A stretch of 64,000 nucleotides of DNA from Trichomonas vaginalis G3 (GCF_026262505.1 NC_067208.1:11293962-11357961); one strand, 5' to 3'; positions 1 through 9,423 are shown, counted from the first letter of the stretch. Program-made: numbers and translations. Notes: generated from the sequence alone by a model not told the origin.

Positions 1-2
1 CT

Positions 3-479
3 TCAGTTTTTGGTTTTTTCTTCTTCTATCGGTTTTTCGTCACTTTTCGGTTTCTCTGACTTTACTTCACTTGCAGGAACAGTTGTGTCGTCAACATCTT
101 CATAAATATCATATGCCATTTGTTTTTGTTTTCCTTTCAACTTTTTGTGTTTGTTGTAAAGTTTAGAATATTTCGACTCTAAGTCAATGAGATGTTCTAT
201 AATGAACTGTTGGTCAGTGAAGTAAACTTTTCCATCTGTTGTCTCGAAAGCTCCTTCAGACTTCAATATTTTATTTGTGAGAGTCTGTTTCTTTTTTGAG
301 ATACTTGCCGTTCCATTTTTATGAAAAGTGACTTTGTAGTTAGGGTTTGTATTTCCAGACCTGGCACTTTCTATTATTGAATTTTTCTCTTCATCTGTAA
401 GTTCTTTGACAGGTTTTGACAATGGTTCTGAACTTTTTGTTTGTGGTGTCAAATCTACCGTTTCAACTTCTTCGGTCAT
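3..479 (-). CDS. Polinton element protein, charged, unknown function
   Basis: A 158-residue charged protein with a Lys/Glu-rich tail and a central segment with alternating hydrophobic residues (about residues 45-95). I do not recognise a family. It sits beside other element genes, and its start is preceded by the same box, ACTGAGATGAA, as the small gene region at 490-650, so it belongs to the element rather than the host. A virion or DNA-associated role is possible, but this is a guess from location only. Confidence 0.45.
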   Translation of the reverse strand: MTEEVETVDLTPQTKSSEPLSKPVKELTDEEKNSIIESARSGNTNPNYKVTFHKNGTASISKKKQTLTNKILKSEGAFETTDGKVYFTDQQFIIEHLIDLESKYSKLYNKHKKLKGKQKQMAYDIYEDVDDTTVPASEVKSEKPKSDEKPIEEEKTKN

Positions 480-667
480 TTCATCTCAGTAAAAAATTTT
501 AGTTTGGTTTGTTTTCAACTGGTTGTTTTGTTTTTTAAGTCGGTCTAAAACTTCCTGAGGTATAGGAAGAACTTGACAAACACGTTGTGTAACTGCTGGA
601 AGCCGACAAATCATCTTGAACCCATTTTCTCAATGCTGTATTGTTCATTTCATCTCAGTAAAAAACT

Positions 668-1069
668 TTACATTCCCCACGTTTGAGGCGGTTGAGGTTG
701 GTTATTGTTTACCCATTGTTGTGCATGGTTATATCCTCTGTTAAAGAATCTTTCACCTTGGTCCATATAGTGTCCTGCTTGGTTATAGTAGTCATTTGCT
801 TTGTTATAATAGTTTCCTGCTTGTCTTCCTACATTGTCCATCCATCCTTGAACTTTTCCTCTTGTTTCAGGATTTGGAATAAGATTTGTTGCATCTCGTG
901 CTACATCCCAACCTTTCTGTACAGTTTGTATAATAGGTTGTGCTTTCTCTTTAAGTATACCTAATGTACTCAAAATCTTCCTTCCAACTCCAAATACACC
1001 TCTGGCTATTGTTCCCACTGCGGGCAAAAATCTGGATGCAACTCCTGCTAATGCGCCAAATAAACCCAT
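668..1069 (-). CDS. Polinton small protein with hydrophobic glycine-rich head
   Basis: A 133-residue protein. The first 35 residues are rich in Gly, Ala, Leu and Phe with scattered Arg/Lys and could form an amphipathic membrane-active helix. The rest is rich in Asn, Gln, Tyr and Gly. The N-terminal style (MGLFG, MGFFS) is shared with the small protein at 4064-4306, so the two may do related jobs. Membrane-lytic minor proteins of double jelly-roll viruses, such as adenovirus protein VI, have a similar amphipathic head; that comparison is by style only. It is divergent from the integrase, with a short shared upstream gap. Confidence 0.45.
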   Translation of the reverse strand: MGLFGALAGVASRFLPAVGTIARGVFGVGRKILSTLGILKEKAQPIIQTVQKGWDVARDATNLIPNPETRGKVQGWMDNVGRQAGNYYNKANDYYNQAGHYMDQGERFFNRGYNHAQQWVNNNQPQPPQTWGM

Positions 1070-1139
1070 TTCTTATAGGATAAAAAATGACGAATCCAAA
1101 CAAGGACCCCTATGTTTCTAAAGCGACAAAAAAGCACTC

Positions 1140-2045
1140 ATGATAAAAATCTTTAGTTCAACACCAAATGCTTGGTTTATGGATATCTTGGAAAACATTC
1201 CGAGAGTTAGAACAGATGGACCACCATACTGGCTAATATTTGTCGGTCAAAACACAAGATACTGTGAAGCCATACCATTATGGTCCAAAAATATTTTAGA
1301 TGTGAAAACTGCTTTGACAATATTCGTTGACAAATACCATCCAACAAAACTGACATCTGACTGTGAAAGTTCTTTCAAATCAGATGATATTAAAAACTAT
1401 CTGCGTTCAAAAAATGTAAACCAATATTTCATTGTCGACCAAAACCATTCTGCTCTTGGTGTCATTGACGGTTGTATAAAAATGTTAAGAGACTTAAACC
1501 AACCACAAGGTGGTGAAGCAAATGAAATGTCATATGACGACAAATATAGACACTTCTCCATGGCAAAGATGAGACAAGTTTTAAATATTTACAATAGCCG
1601 TAAACAAAAAGGTTTGGGAAACCACTCCCCCGAAGAAATGAAAAACAACCCTGACTTAGAGAAAGACTATATATTTAATAATTTAGTCAAAAGAGACAAA
1701 CAAGAAAGAATGCCGGGCTTCAAACTTCAGAAAGGTGACAAAGTAAAAATAGAAATACCTAAACGCGACCCATATGAAAATACTATTGACTATGACAACA
1801 ATGGGAACCCGACAGGTACTCACATTCGTGTTCGTAAAAATAGAAGAAAGTATACAAGAGAATATTATGAAGTTTTAGGCAAACATGGCAAAATGTACAG
1901 ACTGCAAGCAGAAGATAAAACTACTATTGTCAGACCTCGTTTCAAACTTGTCAAAGTTCAAGGTGGTATACTTTCAAAGACAGTTCCTAACAAATATAAG
2001 ACAACTCCTGACGAATATGCTAAAGAAGTTGAAAATGACGACTAA
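1140..2045 (+). CDS. Polinton retroviral-like integrase (rve type)
   Basis: The frame contains an rve-like integrase core. Acidic residues in the expected order are the Asp of WFMDI near residue 15, the Asp of SDCE near residue 79, and later acidic residues after the HSALGVID segment. The C-terminal third is basic with GDKVKI and YEVLGKHGKMYRL segments, as in the SH3- or chromo-like tails of these integrases. In the family this enzyme joins element ends to host DNA. It is a fossil here; I make no statement about activity. Confidence 0.75.
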   Translation: MIKIFSSTPNAWFMDILENIPRVRTDGPPYWLIFVGQNTRYCEAIPLWSKNILDVKTALTIFVDKYHPTKLTSDCESSFKSDDIKNYLRSKNVNQYFIVDQNHSALGVIDGCIKMLRDLNQPQGGEANEMSYDDKYRHFSMAKMRQVLNIYNSRKQKGLGNHSPEEMKNNPDLEKDYIFNNLVKRDKQERMPGFKLQKGDKVKIEIPKRDPYENTIDYDNNGNPTGTHIRVRKNRRKYTREYYEVLGKHGKMYRLQAEDKTTIVRPRFKLVKVQGGILSKTVPNKYKTTPDEYAKEVENDD

Positions 2046-2071
2046 GCAATTTCTATACCATGCGTAAACTG

Positions 2072-3192
2072 TCATGTAAGGTGGCATGTATTCTTTACTT
2101 TGTCCCGTTGTTTGCGTATATCCTGAAACGTGATGTGTATGGTTTCCTCTCCCTGAGTGTTACTCCAGTAACAATTTATAGCAAACTTAACGTTGTCTTT
2201 AACATCATATCCTTTACCTTTTGTCATTGCTGACCAATCCCAATATCTATGCTTATGCCAACCTGCTTGAGATGTACTTAAATCTATGTAGTGACTGTGT
2301 GCAGGTAAATTTTCACCTGAAATCGTTTTACTTCCACCTGTTTCCTTTGAAGAGTTTGCACAATACAAAAACCTGTCGACTATTTGTTCCCATGCAAACA
2401 CCAGTACTACTTCTGGTCTGGTAGAGTTCATTGAAACATATAATGAGCCAACCGGGTAAATAAGATTCGGCAAAATTTGTTTAAGCACATTGAGTTCCTG
2501 TCTTAGATGTATAATACTATTGTCATTAGATATCAAAGTATCTACAAGACTTGTTGCCGGTGGTATTGTTTGGACCTTTACTTGGCAAGGTTGTGTTTAG
2601 TGTAATATCATCTGCTGTAAAAGTTGTAAAACTTGTATGTGTATGAGTCTTATCTGCTTTCTTCTCTAACTTACTAGCCACATATTCCTCATCCGCTTTC
2701 TTTTCAAGGCTAACGTTTAAGTCTGTTATTTCAGATATAGAATGTGTATGAGTCCTTTTTAGAAATATTCGTTTTCAGCTCTTGTCACTCACTTGACATT
2801 TTATTGTCAACATATGTTTTGTCTGCTAGTTCAGGATGAGTATGTTCTTTTGTTGCATAAGCATTGTTAGCTCTTTCTTCTTCTTTTGCTATTGCATCGT
2901 CTACATATTCTTTGTCAGCTTTGTTGTCAACATCTGCTTTCAAAAGAAGTTCATTTATAGGTTTCTCGTTTAAAGTTCCTTTTGTTGGATTTATACAGAC
3001 AGTATGGTTCTTATTGTCTTGAAACAGAAACTCATCTGTCATTGGGTTTATTGTCAGTTTTAAGTTTCCTTCTTTCAATGACTCAGATATCTTAGAATAG
3101 TTTGAAAAGTTTGTTGTGTTCTTATTTAGAGCTTGCATAATGAGTTGTCGGTTGTGTTGTATTTCTCTCATGGAAGCAATATCTTTCGACAT
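2072..3192 (-). pseudogene. Polinton fibre-like gene region (broken)
   Basis: The N-terminal part of the product is a polar alpha-helical segment with repeated LADKTYVD-like and KADKEYVDDAI-like stretches and THTH motifs, typical of trimeric phage fibre shafts. The C-terminal part has PVGSLYVSMNSTRP, WEQI, DRFLYC and GENLPAHSH, the pattern of phage tail-collar or fibre-tip proteins. The region is broken, with a few breaks. It faces the gene at 3211 across a very short shared promoter gap. Confidence 0.6.
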
Positions 3193-3210
3193 TTTTATTC
3201 TAGATAAAAT
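3193..3210. promoter_or_regulatory. Short bidirectional promoter gap in the Polinton
   Basis: Only 18 bases separate the start codons of the fibre-like gene (minus) and the 282-residue gene (plus). The gap contains TTCTAGATAAAAT. Related boxes (TTAGATAAAAAT near 4691, AGGATAAAAAAT near 1078) precede other element genes, which suggests an element-specific core promoter. Inference from repetition only. Confidence 0.4.
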
Positions 3211-4059
3211 ATGCTTCCAATAGAAAAAGAAAATTCAAGAGTTGCTACAACTAAACCATTAGATGAACTTTTTACTAATGTCGGTCAAAAGTTTGAGACA
3301 GAGACCGTAAAGCATGAAGGCTATCGTTTTGACTACCCATTAAGATGGCTAAGAGACCCATCTGTCACAAAAGCTATTGGCTTTCGTAGAATGAAGTTCA
3401 TTTCAGAAGCCATACATGGTTTCCCATTTACGGTCGGTTTTGAAGTTCGATACTATAACAAAGAAAAACGTATGTATGAGAAATTTGAACAGGGAAAACT
3501 TTTACAAGTTAGTTTGCTTGTAAACTTAGAAACAACTCTTCAAGCTTTTCAAGAAAAAATAAACGATATCTATATCGAATATGCAAAACAGTATAACATT
3601 GACGAGGGAGAATACCATCTCGATATTATTTATGACAGGAAAAATGCAACTGTTAAAATCAATAGAATAGAAGACCTTGGAGAAAACGTTTATATTTCTA
3701 CAAAATATAACAACTTGGCATGGTATAGATTTATGAGGATGTTAAATCAGCCTGCAGCATATCCAGTACACCCAGACTTTTATGAAGTCGAAAACCCTAA
3801 TGGAACATATGAAAATATTTTCGACCCAGATGCTATTATTGTTCATGCTTCATTTTCTGGCGCCCAAAACTCTTTCTTATGTCTGATGAATGACTTTTAC
3901 GAAAAACCTACAAAGTTATACGAACCACCAAGTGGAAGTATTTCAGACTTTCAAGTATGGTTTACTACAGATGGAAGAAAAAGAATAATTCCATTATACC
4001 ATGCGTTTTACTTAGAACTTAGTTTCATATACAACTACTATCGAACGGTAAAAATATAA
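3211..4059 (+). CDS. Polinton structural protein, possible minor capsid (penton) protein
   Basis: An open frame of 282 residues rich in aromatic residues and beta-prone segments (for example FPFTVGFEVRYYN and GEYHLDIIYDRK), with no membrane segment. Size and composition would fit a jelly-roll minor capsid protein, which Polintons are known to encode, but I cannot establish the fold by eye. A structure prediction of this frame as it stands would test the jelly-roll idea. Confidence 0.45.
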   Translation: MLPIEKENSRVATTKPLDELFTNVGQKFETETVKHEGYRFDYPLRWLRDPSVTKAIGFRRMKFISEAIHGFPFTVGFEVRYYNKEKRMYEKFEQGKLLQVSLLVNLETTLQAFQEKINDIYIEYAKQYNIDEGEYHLDIIYDRKNATVKINRIEDLGENVYISTKYNNLAWYRFMRMLNQPAAYPVHPDFYEVENPNGTYENIFDPDAIIVHASFSGAQNSFLCLMNDFYEKPTKLYEPPSGSISDFQVWFTTDGRKRIIPLYHAFYLELSFIYNYYRTVKI

Positions 4060-4063
4060 TTTT

Positions 4064-4306
4064 TTAATACGGTTGAGGTGTTGGATTTGGTTGCCAACTA
4101 GACTGTGGTGCAGGTTCAGGCTGTTGTATAACAGGAGCTTGCTCTTCTGGTTCAGGGTCTTTAGGTATAATACCAACAAACTGACCTACCCTTTTACCAA
4201 TATTTTTGACACCGTTCCAAATTCCTCTTCCTACGGTTTTTATTCCATTCCATATACCTCTTCCAACATTTCGAAAGAAGTTTCCTATCTTACTGAAGAA
4301 ACCCAT
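4064..4306 (-). CDS. Polinton small amphipathic protein
   Basis: An 80-residue protein whose first 45 residues hold a duplicated unit (NVGRGIWNGIKTVGRGIWNGVK) giving a basic, Trp/Ile-rich amphipathic helix. The C-terminal half is Pro/Gln-rich. It lies convergent to the 282-residue gene with almost no gap. The layout resembles membrane-active minor virion peptides; function is inferred from composition alone. Confidence 0.5.
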   Translation of the reverse strand: MGFFSKIGNFFRNVGRGIWNGIKTVGRGIWNGVKNIGKRVGQFVGIIPKDPEPEEQAPVIQQPEPAPQSSWQPNPTPQPY

Positions 4307-4324
4307 TTTACTATATGTAAAAAT

Positions 4325-4687
4325 CTAATGTCCGCCTAGTCTTTTGCGTTTCCTGTTGAGTTCCATAGCATTCTTTAACTGGAGCTCATACATTCTGTTT
4401 CTCCTCTGGTAGAAAACATATTCTGGGTCAACTCCTGTGTTCGCGTCATCTGCATAAAGTTGTTTATATCCCACTTCAGGGTTTGTATAAAACTCTTTCC
4501 ATCTCATATTTGCATACCATGGTGGCAAACCTAACGCAGCGTCATTTGACATGGCAGTTTGCATTTGTACATCTGTTGGCACTTGACCATAGTTTGCCAT
4601 TGCAGTTTGTATTCTAACTTCATTTGGAATATTCTCTGGGTTTGGTTGTCCAGGTTGCTGTGCATTCGCTAAGTTCTGTGCGTCCAT
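4325..4687 (-). CDS. Polinton small protein, unknown function
   Basis: A 120-residue protein with a Gln/Asn/Pro-rich start that contains a repeated unit (VRIQTAMANYGQVPTD then VQMQTAMSNDAALG) and a basic C-terminus ending in RKRKRLGGH. I do not recognise it. It is co-oriented with the amphipathic protein gene and its ATG is followed upstream by TTAGATAAAAAT, the element-type box. Confidence 0.45.
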   Translation of the reverse strand: MDAQNLANAQQPGQPNPENIPNEVRIQTAMANYGQVPTDVQMQTAMSNDAALGLPPWYANMRWKEFYTNPEVGYKQLYADDANTGVDPEYVFYQRRNRMYELQLKNAMELNRKRKRLGGH

Positions 4688-4826
4688 TTAATATTAGATA
4701 AAAATATCTCTTACGAGTACATATACTGAACATTTGCAGGCATTGGTTCATCTTCATATTCTCTGTACTTTTCTGCCACGTCAAATAAATAAATGACACA
4801 ATGGAAAAAACCTAAAACAAGTAGTC

Positions 4827-5645
4827 CTATTTCAAACCACATTTACTTACTAATAAAATTTCTTTGTTATGACACTTTCTCCGGTTTATAGGACCTCTCT
4901 CATATTCTATCTTGTCATATCTAAACTCATAGTCATGTATGTCCTCTAACCATCTCATAACGGTTTCCAAACCACTTTTATCGGATGTAAAGTAAAAGCA
5001 TGGATGGTTATGTATAACGTCTAAAGTTTTTAAAGAGTCTCTCAAAGTCCAGTCTACTTGGTATTGAAAATCCCATGTGTTATAGAACGGCGGGTCCACT
5101 ATAAAGAAAACATTTTCCTTGTCTTTATATTTTTCATACAACTCTGTCCAATAACATCTCGCAAACTCTATACCTTCAATATATTTTTCTATGTCCTCTT
5201 TGAAAACATTTGTATAGTTAAGATATAAAACTTTTGACATAAGTGTTTCAATGTCATGAACTCTTATAGAACCACTATATAATAGTCTAGCAGATATACT
5301 ATCCCAGTCTATATATTCTGCTTTTTTCAAAACCTCTCTCACAATATTTTTGTTATCTAATGGTATACGTTCCATCTTACCTATAGGTATCTTTTCTTTT
5401 AACTCACTCAATATTTTGTTTGTGTCTGGAATATGTTTGAGACGGTCCATATAGTTGTCGAAGTCATTGCATATAATCTTTGAGTCTGGGAATATTGTAT
5501 GGCACAAATGGGATATATAGAAACTTCCACCGAACAAATCTACAAATGTTAGACCATTCGGTAGTTTCTTAAGTTCTCTCAATATAATATCTTTACATTT
5601 ACTCTTATTTCCAAAGAACGGTAACGGTGGTTTTGTAAAATTCAT
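4827..5645 (-). CDS. Polinton DNA adenine methylase, D12 class
   Basis: A 272-residue protein with the D12-class (Dam-like) N6-adenine methyltransferase signatures: PFFGNKS near residue 9 (the PYxGGK-like AdoMet motif), FVDLFGGS near residue 35 (FxGxG-like motif I), CNDFDNY near residue 59, and VDPPFYNT near residue 184 as the DPPY-type catalytic motif with Phe for Tyr. Such enzymes methylate adenine N6 in DNA. D12 methylases are a known cargo of trichomonad Mavericks and have been linked to 6mA in that genome. It is the gene nearest the right end. Confidence 0.75.
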   Translation of the reverse strand: MNFTKPPLPFFGNKSKCKDIILRELKKLPNGLTFVDLFGGSFYISHLCHTIFPDSKIICNDFDNYMDRLKHIPDTNKILSELKEKIPIGKMERIPLDNKNIVREVLKKAEYIDWDSISARLLYSGSIRVHDIETLMSKVLYLNYTNVFKEDIEKYIEGIEFARCYWTELYEKYKDKENVFFIVDPPFYNTWDFQYQVDWTLRDSLKTLDVIHNHPCFYFTSDKSGLETVMRWLEDIHDYEFRYDKIEYERGPINRRKCHNKEILLVSKCGLK

Positions 5646-5866
5646 TTATATATAATAATAAAAATGTTTTTACCTGAAAAGTGACAGAAAAGTGACAAAA
5701 CATGAAAACATATATAATTTGTGAAAAGCGACACATTATATAATGTTTTCGACCCAGAAGAAGGCTTCTTCCCAGAAGCAATGGAGGAAGAAGAAGAGTC
5801 CTCTGAATTCACACCAGAAGACTAACAATTTTCCGAATAAAAACTTCATTTATACTAAACATCTTC

Positions 5867-5918
5867 GGGGCTAGAGGGCACGAAGTGCCTGGAAGCCCCA
5901 CTACCTTTTTTTTTTTTT
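5867..5918. repeat. GC-rich hairpin and T run marking the Polinton right end
   Basis: A short interrupted palindrome (GGGGCT...GGCAC-GAA-GTGCC...AGCCCC, 5867-5899) is followed by CACTACC and a run of about 14 T. It stands out in GC content from both sides. It is the best candidate for the terminal sequence of the element; the matching left repeat is outside the window, so this cannot be confirmed here. Confidence 0.5.
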
Positions 5919-5919
5919 T

Positions 5920-6569
5920 AAAACTGCATCAGATATATATTTAATATCAGAAAATAACTGAAAAATCGAATAAAATTATCTGGGAATTCAAAAGCAAATT
6001 ATTCAGTTGGATCGTCATTTTCTTGACATTTCACTAGACAATTTTGAATTGCAAGCTATAATGCGTTGTTATCCAAAGGAGGATGACATGAATGGCCAAT
6101 TTTGAGTGAAAATTTTTAATTGAACACTTATCATTTTTGAAATTATTTACCTCATTAACATTACTATGATTACCAATCCAATTAAAACGATTAGCGCGGA
6201 TAAAAAACGACAACAAGTGTCAAAAAATAGCATATCGTTTAAATCGAAAGACGCATTCTTCTTTTTCAGACATTCCATATTTTTAAATTTTCGCAAAGAT
6301 TTTAAAGGACTGAATTTAAACCGATTTTTCAAGTTAAATTTTTGATCTAATTAGTCATCGTTCAACATTAAAAATTTATCCAAATCGAAATGTCAAATGT
6401 TAAAACAACTAAATTTTGAATAACTAATAGAATTTCTTAATACCGCTCACAAAAAATTCTGAGTTATACAATATAATTTGAGAGGTTCGATAATATTTTG
6501 AAAACTAAATAATCAAGTTAAAACTATCAAAATTCAAATACAATTCTATTTTTCACGATACATTCCAGC
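5920..6569. other. AT-rich spacer after the Polinton
   Basis: About 650 bases with no convincing gene. The minus strand holds one short ORF with a hydrophobic end (listed separately). Nothing else recognisable was seen. Confidence 0.5.
6147..6278 (-). CDS. Small ORF with C-terminal membrane segment, doubtful
   Basis: An ATG-started ORF of 43 residues: a short polar head (MECLKKKNASFDLND) followed by one strongly hydrophobic segment running to the C-terminus. It would be tail-anchored if made. Other hydrophobic-ended scraps occur at 34310-34426, 34704-34883 and 39349-39585, so it may be a remnant of a larger tail-anchored protein. No homologue is recognised and there is no promoter evidence. 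Confidence 0.2.
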   Translation of the reverse strand: MECLKKKNASFDLNDMLFFDTCCRFLSALIVLIGLVIIVMLMR

Positions 6570-7004
6570 ATGCGCAGACACGCCAATAGCTCTAAAGCTT
6601 CACGGCATGGAGCGCATGCCGTTGATGAAGATGATAGCGACGGCAACCCAAACGATCAATGGACACCGGAAGATCCCGATGTGAAAGAAGACTATGCAAG
6701 TAACTATTCATCCGACCCAGAAGAAGTCAACTACAAGAAAAAAAGAATCAGAAAAAAAGGTAGAAAAGCTAAATTCTTAGTTGAACAGCTTATGTACGAC
6801 CAGCAAATGATGGCTAATCAACAATCTATGATGCGACTACAATCTCAGCAATCAACATATTTACCAAATCAACCTCAAATTTCTCCAATGTATCCGCAAC
6901 AGTCATACAGTTGGAAGCAGCCTCGCTACTTACCTGAACTTGAAACCGTTGGTAAAAACCATATTCCTGGAATTATTGATGTTGTTCCAAGAGGGCAGCA
7001 TTAA
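6570..7004 (+). CDS. Low-complexity basic/Gln-rich protein, unknown
   Basis: A 144-residue ORF with an acidic Asp/Ser/Glu-rich first third, a basic cluster (NYKKKRIRKKGRKAK, about residues 53-67) that could be a nuclear localisation signal, and a Gln/Met/Pro-rich end. The ATG follows a TTTTTCACGATACATT stretch with a TCA close to the start, as in trichomonad initiators. No domain is recognised. It could be a small nuclear protein. The absence of hydrophobic segments and the sustained bias over the full frame favour a real gene over a random ORF. Confidence 0.5.
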   Translation: MRRHANSSKASRHGAHAVDEDDSDGNPNDQWTPEDPDVKEDYASNYSSDPEEVNYKKKRIRKKGRKAKFLVEQLMYDQQMMANQQSMMRLQSQQSTYLPNQPQISPMYPQQSYSWKQPRYLPELETVGKNHIPGIIDVVPRGQH

Positions 7005-7581
7005 CCATATACCATGTGTTGTAATTTACTTATTAAAATACTATACTATGCTATGACTTCTATTTTCTAACGGATTTAAATCCGACTAAATAAATAATGA
7101 GTATAAGCCATCACATTCCTTTTAAAATGCTTAATGTATTTTCGATGCAGAACCGATTGGCGGATAGCATATTTCATTATGCAATTGTTAATTTAATCAA
7201 TCTGAAATAAAAGAAGATATATTTATTACCGATGAACATTTAATTATAATTATAAGGAAATATTTATAAAATAAACAAATTTAATAAAAAACTTCTAATT
7301 TTGTCTGTATTCATTTCAAATTATGGCCTTAATGCTTCACCTGACTAAAAGTGCTTTTCCCTTATTTTGTATACTCGATACTTGACTATTAACAGGCGTA
7401 AATTGCTAATTTTCGGATAAAAGAATTGAAACAATAGTGATTTTCATGAAAAACGATGCATTTAAATCACACACACCTACAAATTCATCAATAACTTGAA
7501 TATGAAATTATTTTATTGTTTAAAAAAGTGCCAGTTTATTCAAACCTTATAAGTTTTATTGGGATATGCTTCTCTTTTTAA
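7005..7581. other. Spacer upstream of the beta-helix gene cluster
   Basis: AT-rich, no gene seen. It ends with the upstream box AAAAGTGCCA at 7524-7533, described separately. Confidence 0.5.
7524..7533 (+). promoter_or_regulatory. AAAAGTGNCA box before beta-helix copy 1
   Basis: AAAAGTGCCA ends 48 bases before the ATG at 7582. The same box, with one variable base, occurs at nearly the same distance before the other three paralogues (8488, 9898, 11043). Position conservation in otherwise diverged spacers suggests a promoter element. Confidence 0.5.
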
Positions 7582-8441
7582 ATGACTCTTAGATTTCAGA
7601 ATTACAACAACGCATTAGAAAATGACACACATAATATTGAGATCTTCTACTCTGTTTTTGAAAATCAAAATTCATGTCCAATTCTTATTGAGCGATACAT
7701 CGATTTATTCGTTGGTAATTCATTCATACTATCATGCTACAGCTCGAAACCCTTGCAATTTCTCACTTCCAGAACACCTTCTGCTCTAGGTTTTAACGGC
7801 AATTGTATTAAAGGTGAATTTTTAATGGTCAAAAATTGCACTTCTGCCAATATGGGTGTTGTTGTATCATTCACAAATCAAACACAAGATTATGATCATA
7901 TTTCTTTTGATCAATGCGAAACAAAAACTGGCGGCTGTATGATTGCAGTTTGTCAAACATAAATCTGACATCTTTTACTTCATCTAAACCAAACGGAGCC
8001 ATTTTTCTTGGAAACGATCCATCCAAATATTCTGTTACTCATGTTAACTTAGTTAACAATAATCAAAGTGCAGGATATTCTGTTGCATCGATTGATCAAA
8101 CAAATACCCAAGTATCAAAATTTGTCAATTTTGTAAATTCAAATTATAGTCAAAGCGTTTTTAAATTTTGGCAACACGTACTTTTATTAGAAAATATTTG
8201 TATATTTGGATGTATAAGTCCGAGCTTGCTACAAACTGATAAATCTCCTACATATACTTTTCTGAACTGCTTTACAGATAATGATAATTTTGTAACAACA
8301 TTTACAAAAACCGATTTTACAACAAACTCAATTCCTGACTTTACAATCCAGTATAGTCCTTCAGTATTTTATTGCTCTGTATCGTTAACTAGAAGTAGTC
8401 AAGCTTTATTCCAATATATTATGCCTTTTATTCTATTATAA
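7582..8441 (+). pseudogene. Beta-helix-like surface protein, copy 1 (frameshifted)
   Basis: Paralogue of the three intact genes that follow. The first frame (7582-7962) covers the N-terminal 126 residues with the family start MTLRFQNYNN and TRTPSALGFNG. The rest of the family sequence, from a segment like SNINLTSF through NGAIFLGND to the hydrophobic end, continues in another frame to 8441. One frameshift near 7930-7955 separates the parts, so this copy is probably a pseudogene, or the assembly has an error there. It is the most diverged of the four. The C-terminal segment (LFQYIMPFILL) keeps the family's hydrophobic ending. Confidence 0.6.
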
Positions 8442-8487
8442 ATAGTTTTCTATTCTAATTTATTTTTATCGTTCATTTCAAATCTTG

Positions 8488-8497
8488 AAAAGTGTCA
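8488..8497 (+). promoter_or_regulatory. AAAAGTGNCA box before beta-helix copy 2
   Basis: AAAAGTGTCA, 47 bases before the ATG at 8545. The start itself lies in AGTAGTTTCAAATG, where the TCA four bases before the ATG matches a trichomonad initiator placed just ahead of the coding region. Confidence 0.5.
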
Positions 8498-8544
8498 AAA
8501 ACTAAATTTGACTATCATTTTGTAATTCCAGCCAGTAGTTTCAA

Positions 8545-9423
8545 ATGATTCTTAGATTCCAAAATTACAACAATGATGTTCAAGGAACTAATCACGATAT
8601 TGAAGTTTTTAATTCTGTTTTTGAAAATCAGATTTCATGTCCAATTTTTGTTGAACAACAAATTGATTTATCCGTTATCTCATGTTCTTTTACAACATGT
8701 ACTAGTTCCAGAGCAATGTATTTTATTTCTACAAGAACCCCATCCACTGTTGGCTTTGACGGAAAATTTTTTAAATTCCAATATATTTCTATTCAAAATT
8801 GCACTTCAAATCTGATTGGCACTACCGTTTCGCGTTCGACCAAGTTGCAAACATTTAACCATATTTCATGTGATTCTTGTTCGAAATCAATTTCTGGTCT
8901 GAACTCAAATTTTGGTTCATGTACGTATTCCGAGATAAATATTTCTAATTTTGTTTCTTCTAGCGGAAATGGTGCTATTTTTGTTGGAAATAATCATATT
9001 GCATGCAAAGTATCTTTAATAAATTTTGTTAATAACTCTTTTTCAACCTGTTATTTTATTACATCTAGAATAAACCCAATTGAAAATTTGACGACAAATA
9101 TCAATTTTATAAAAAATGAATGTGGAAACGCTCTATTGTACATTTGGCGAACATGTCAATTGTTTGATAAATTATGTATTTTCCAAAATACATTTCCATC
9201 TTTAATTGCTTTAGAAAATAATGCAAATCTAATTTTTACTATAATAAATTCTTTAACAGATAATAATACATTGTCGGATATTTTAGAAATAACAGATTTT
9301 ACTACAAACTTAGTTCCAGATTTCACTATTCTTTTCAGTCCAGTTCCAATATACATCTCAGTCTGTGTTTGTCAAACACGCTTTAATTTCATTCATTTTA
9401 TTAATGTAATTATCATTCTATAA
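8545..9423 (+). CDS. Beta-helix-like repeat protein, copy 2
   Basis: An intact 292-residue protein. The sequence is a succession of short strands with regularly spaced Asn, Ser and Cys (SCPIFVEQQIDLSVISCSF, YISIQNCTS, SEINISNF, INFVNNSF), the look of a right-handed parallel beta-helix like those of trichomonad Pmp-type surface proteins. There is no obvious N-terminal signal peptide, but the protein ends in a hydrophobic stretch (FIHFINVIIIL) with no cytoplasmic tail. Three relatives lie in tandem on the same strand. Its last 111 bases of coding sequence (9307-9417) are identical by eye to copy 3, suggesting recent gene conversion. Exact function is unknown; a cell-surface role is inferred. 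Confidence 0.65.
   Translation: MILRFQNYNNDVQGTNHDIEVFNSVFENQISCPIFVEQQIDLSVISCSFTTCTSSRAMYFISTRTPSTVGFDGKFFKFQYISIQNCTSNLIGTTVSRSTKLQTFNHISCDSCSKSISGLNSNFGSCTYSEINISNFVSSSGNGAIFVGNNHIACKVSLINFVNNSFSTCYFITSRINPIENLTTNINFIKNECGNALLYIWRTCQLFDKLCIFQNTFPSLIALENNANLIFTIINSLTDNNTLSDILEITDFTTNLVPDFTILFSPVPIYISVCVCQTRFNFIHFINVIIIL

Larger units (their letters stand above)
1..5915. mobile_element. Right end of a Polinton/Maverick virus-like element (fossil)
   Basis: A compact set of genes on both strands that differs from the host genes around it: an rve-type integrase, a phage-like fibre gene, a possible capsid protein, small amphipathic proteins and a D12-class adenine methylase. This combination is known from the Mavericks of Trichomonas. 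The element starts outside the window, so the polymerase, ATPase, protease and left repeat are not seen. The right edge is inferred near 5900, where a GC-rich hairpin and a long T run end the element-like sequence. Most genes are still open and some are broken, perhaps three to five breaks in the visible part, so it looks fairly young but not whole. A short broken small gene lies around 490-650 and a short acidic coding remnant around 5709-5824. Confidence 0.8.

Noticed and set aside
683-964. Plus-strand ORF opposite the small Polinton protein
   Set aside because: It is the complement of a better-supported minus-strand gene and its hydrophobic translation is a by-product of that gene's composition.
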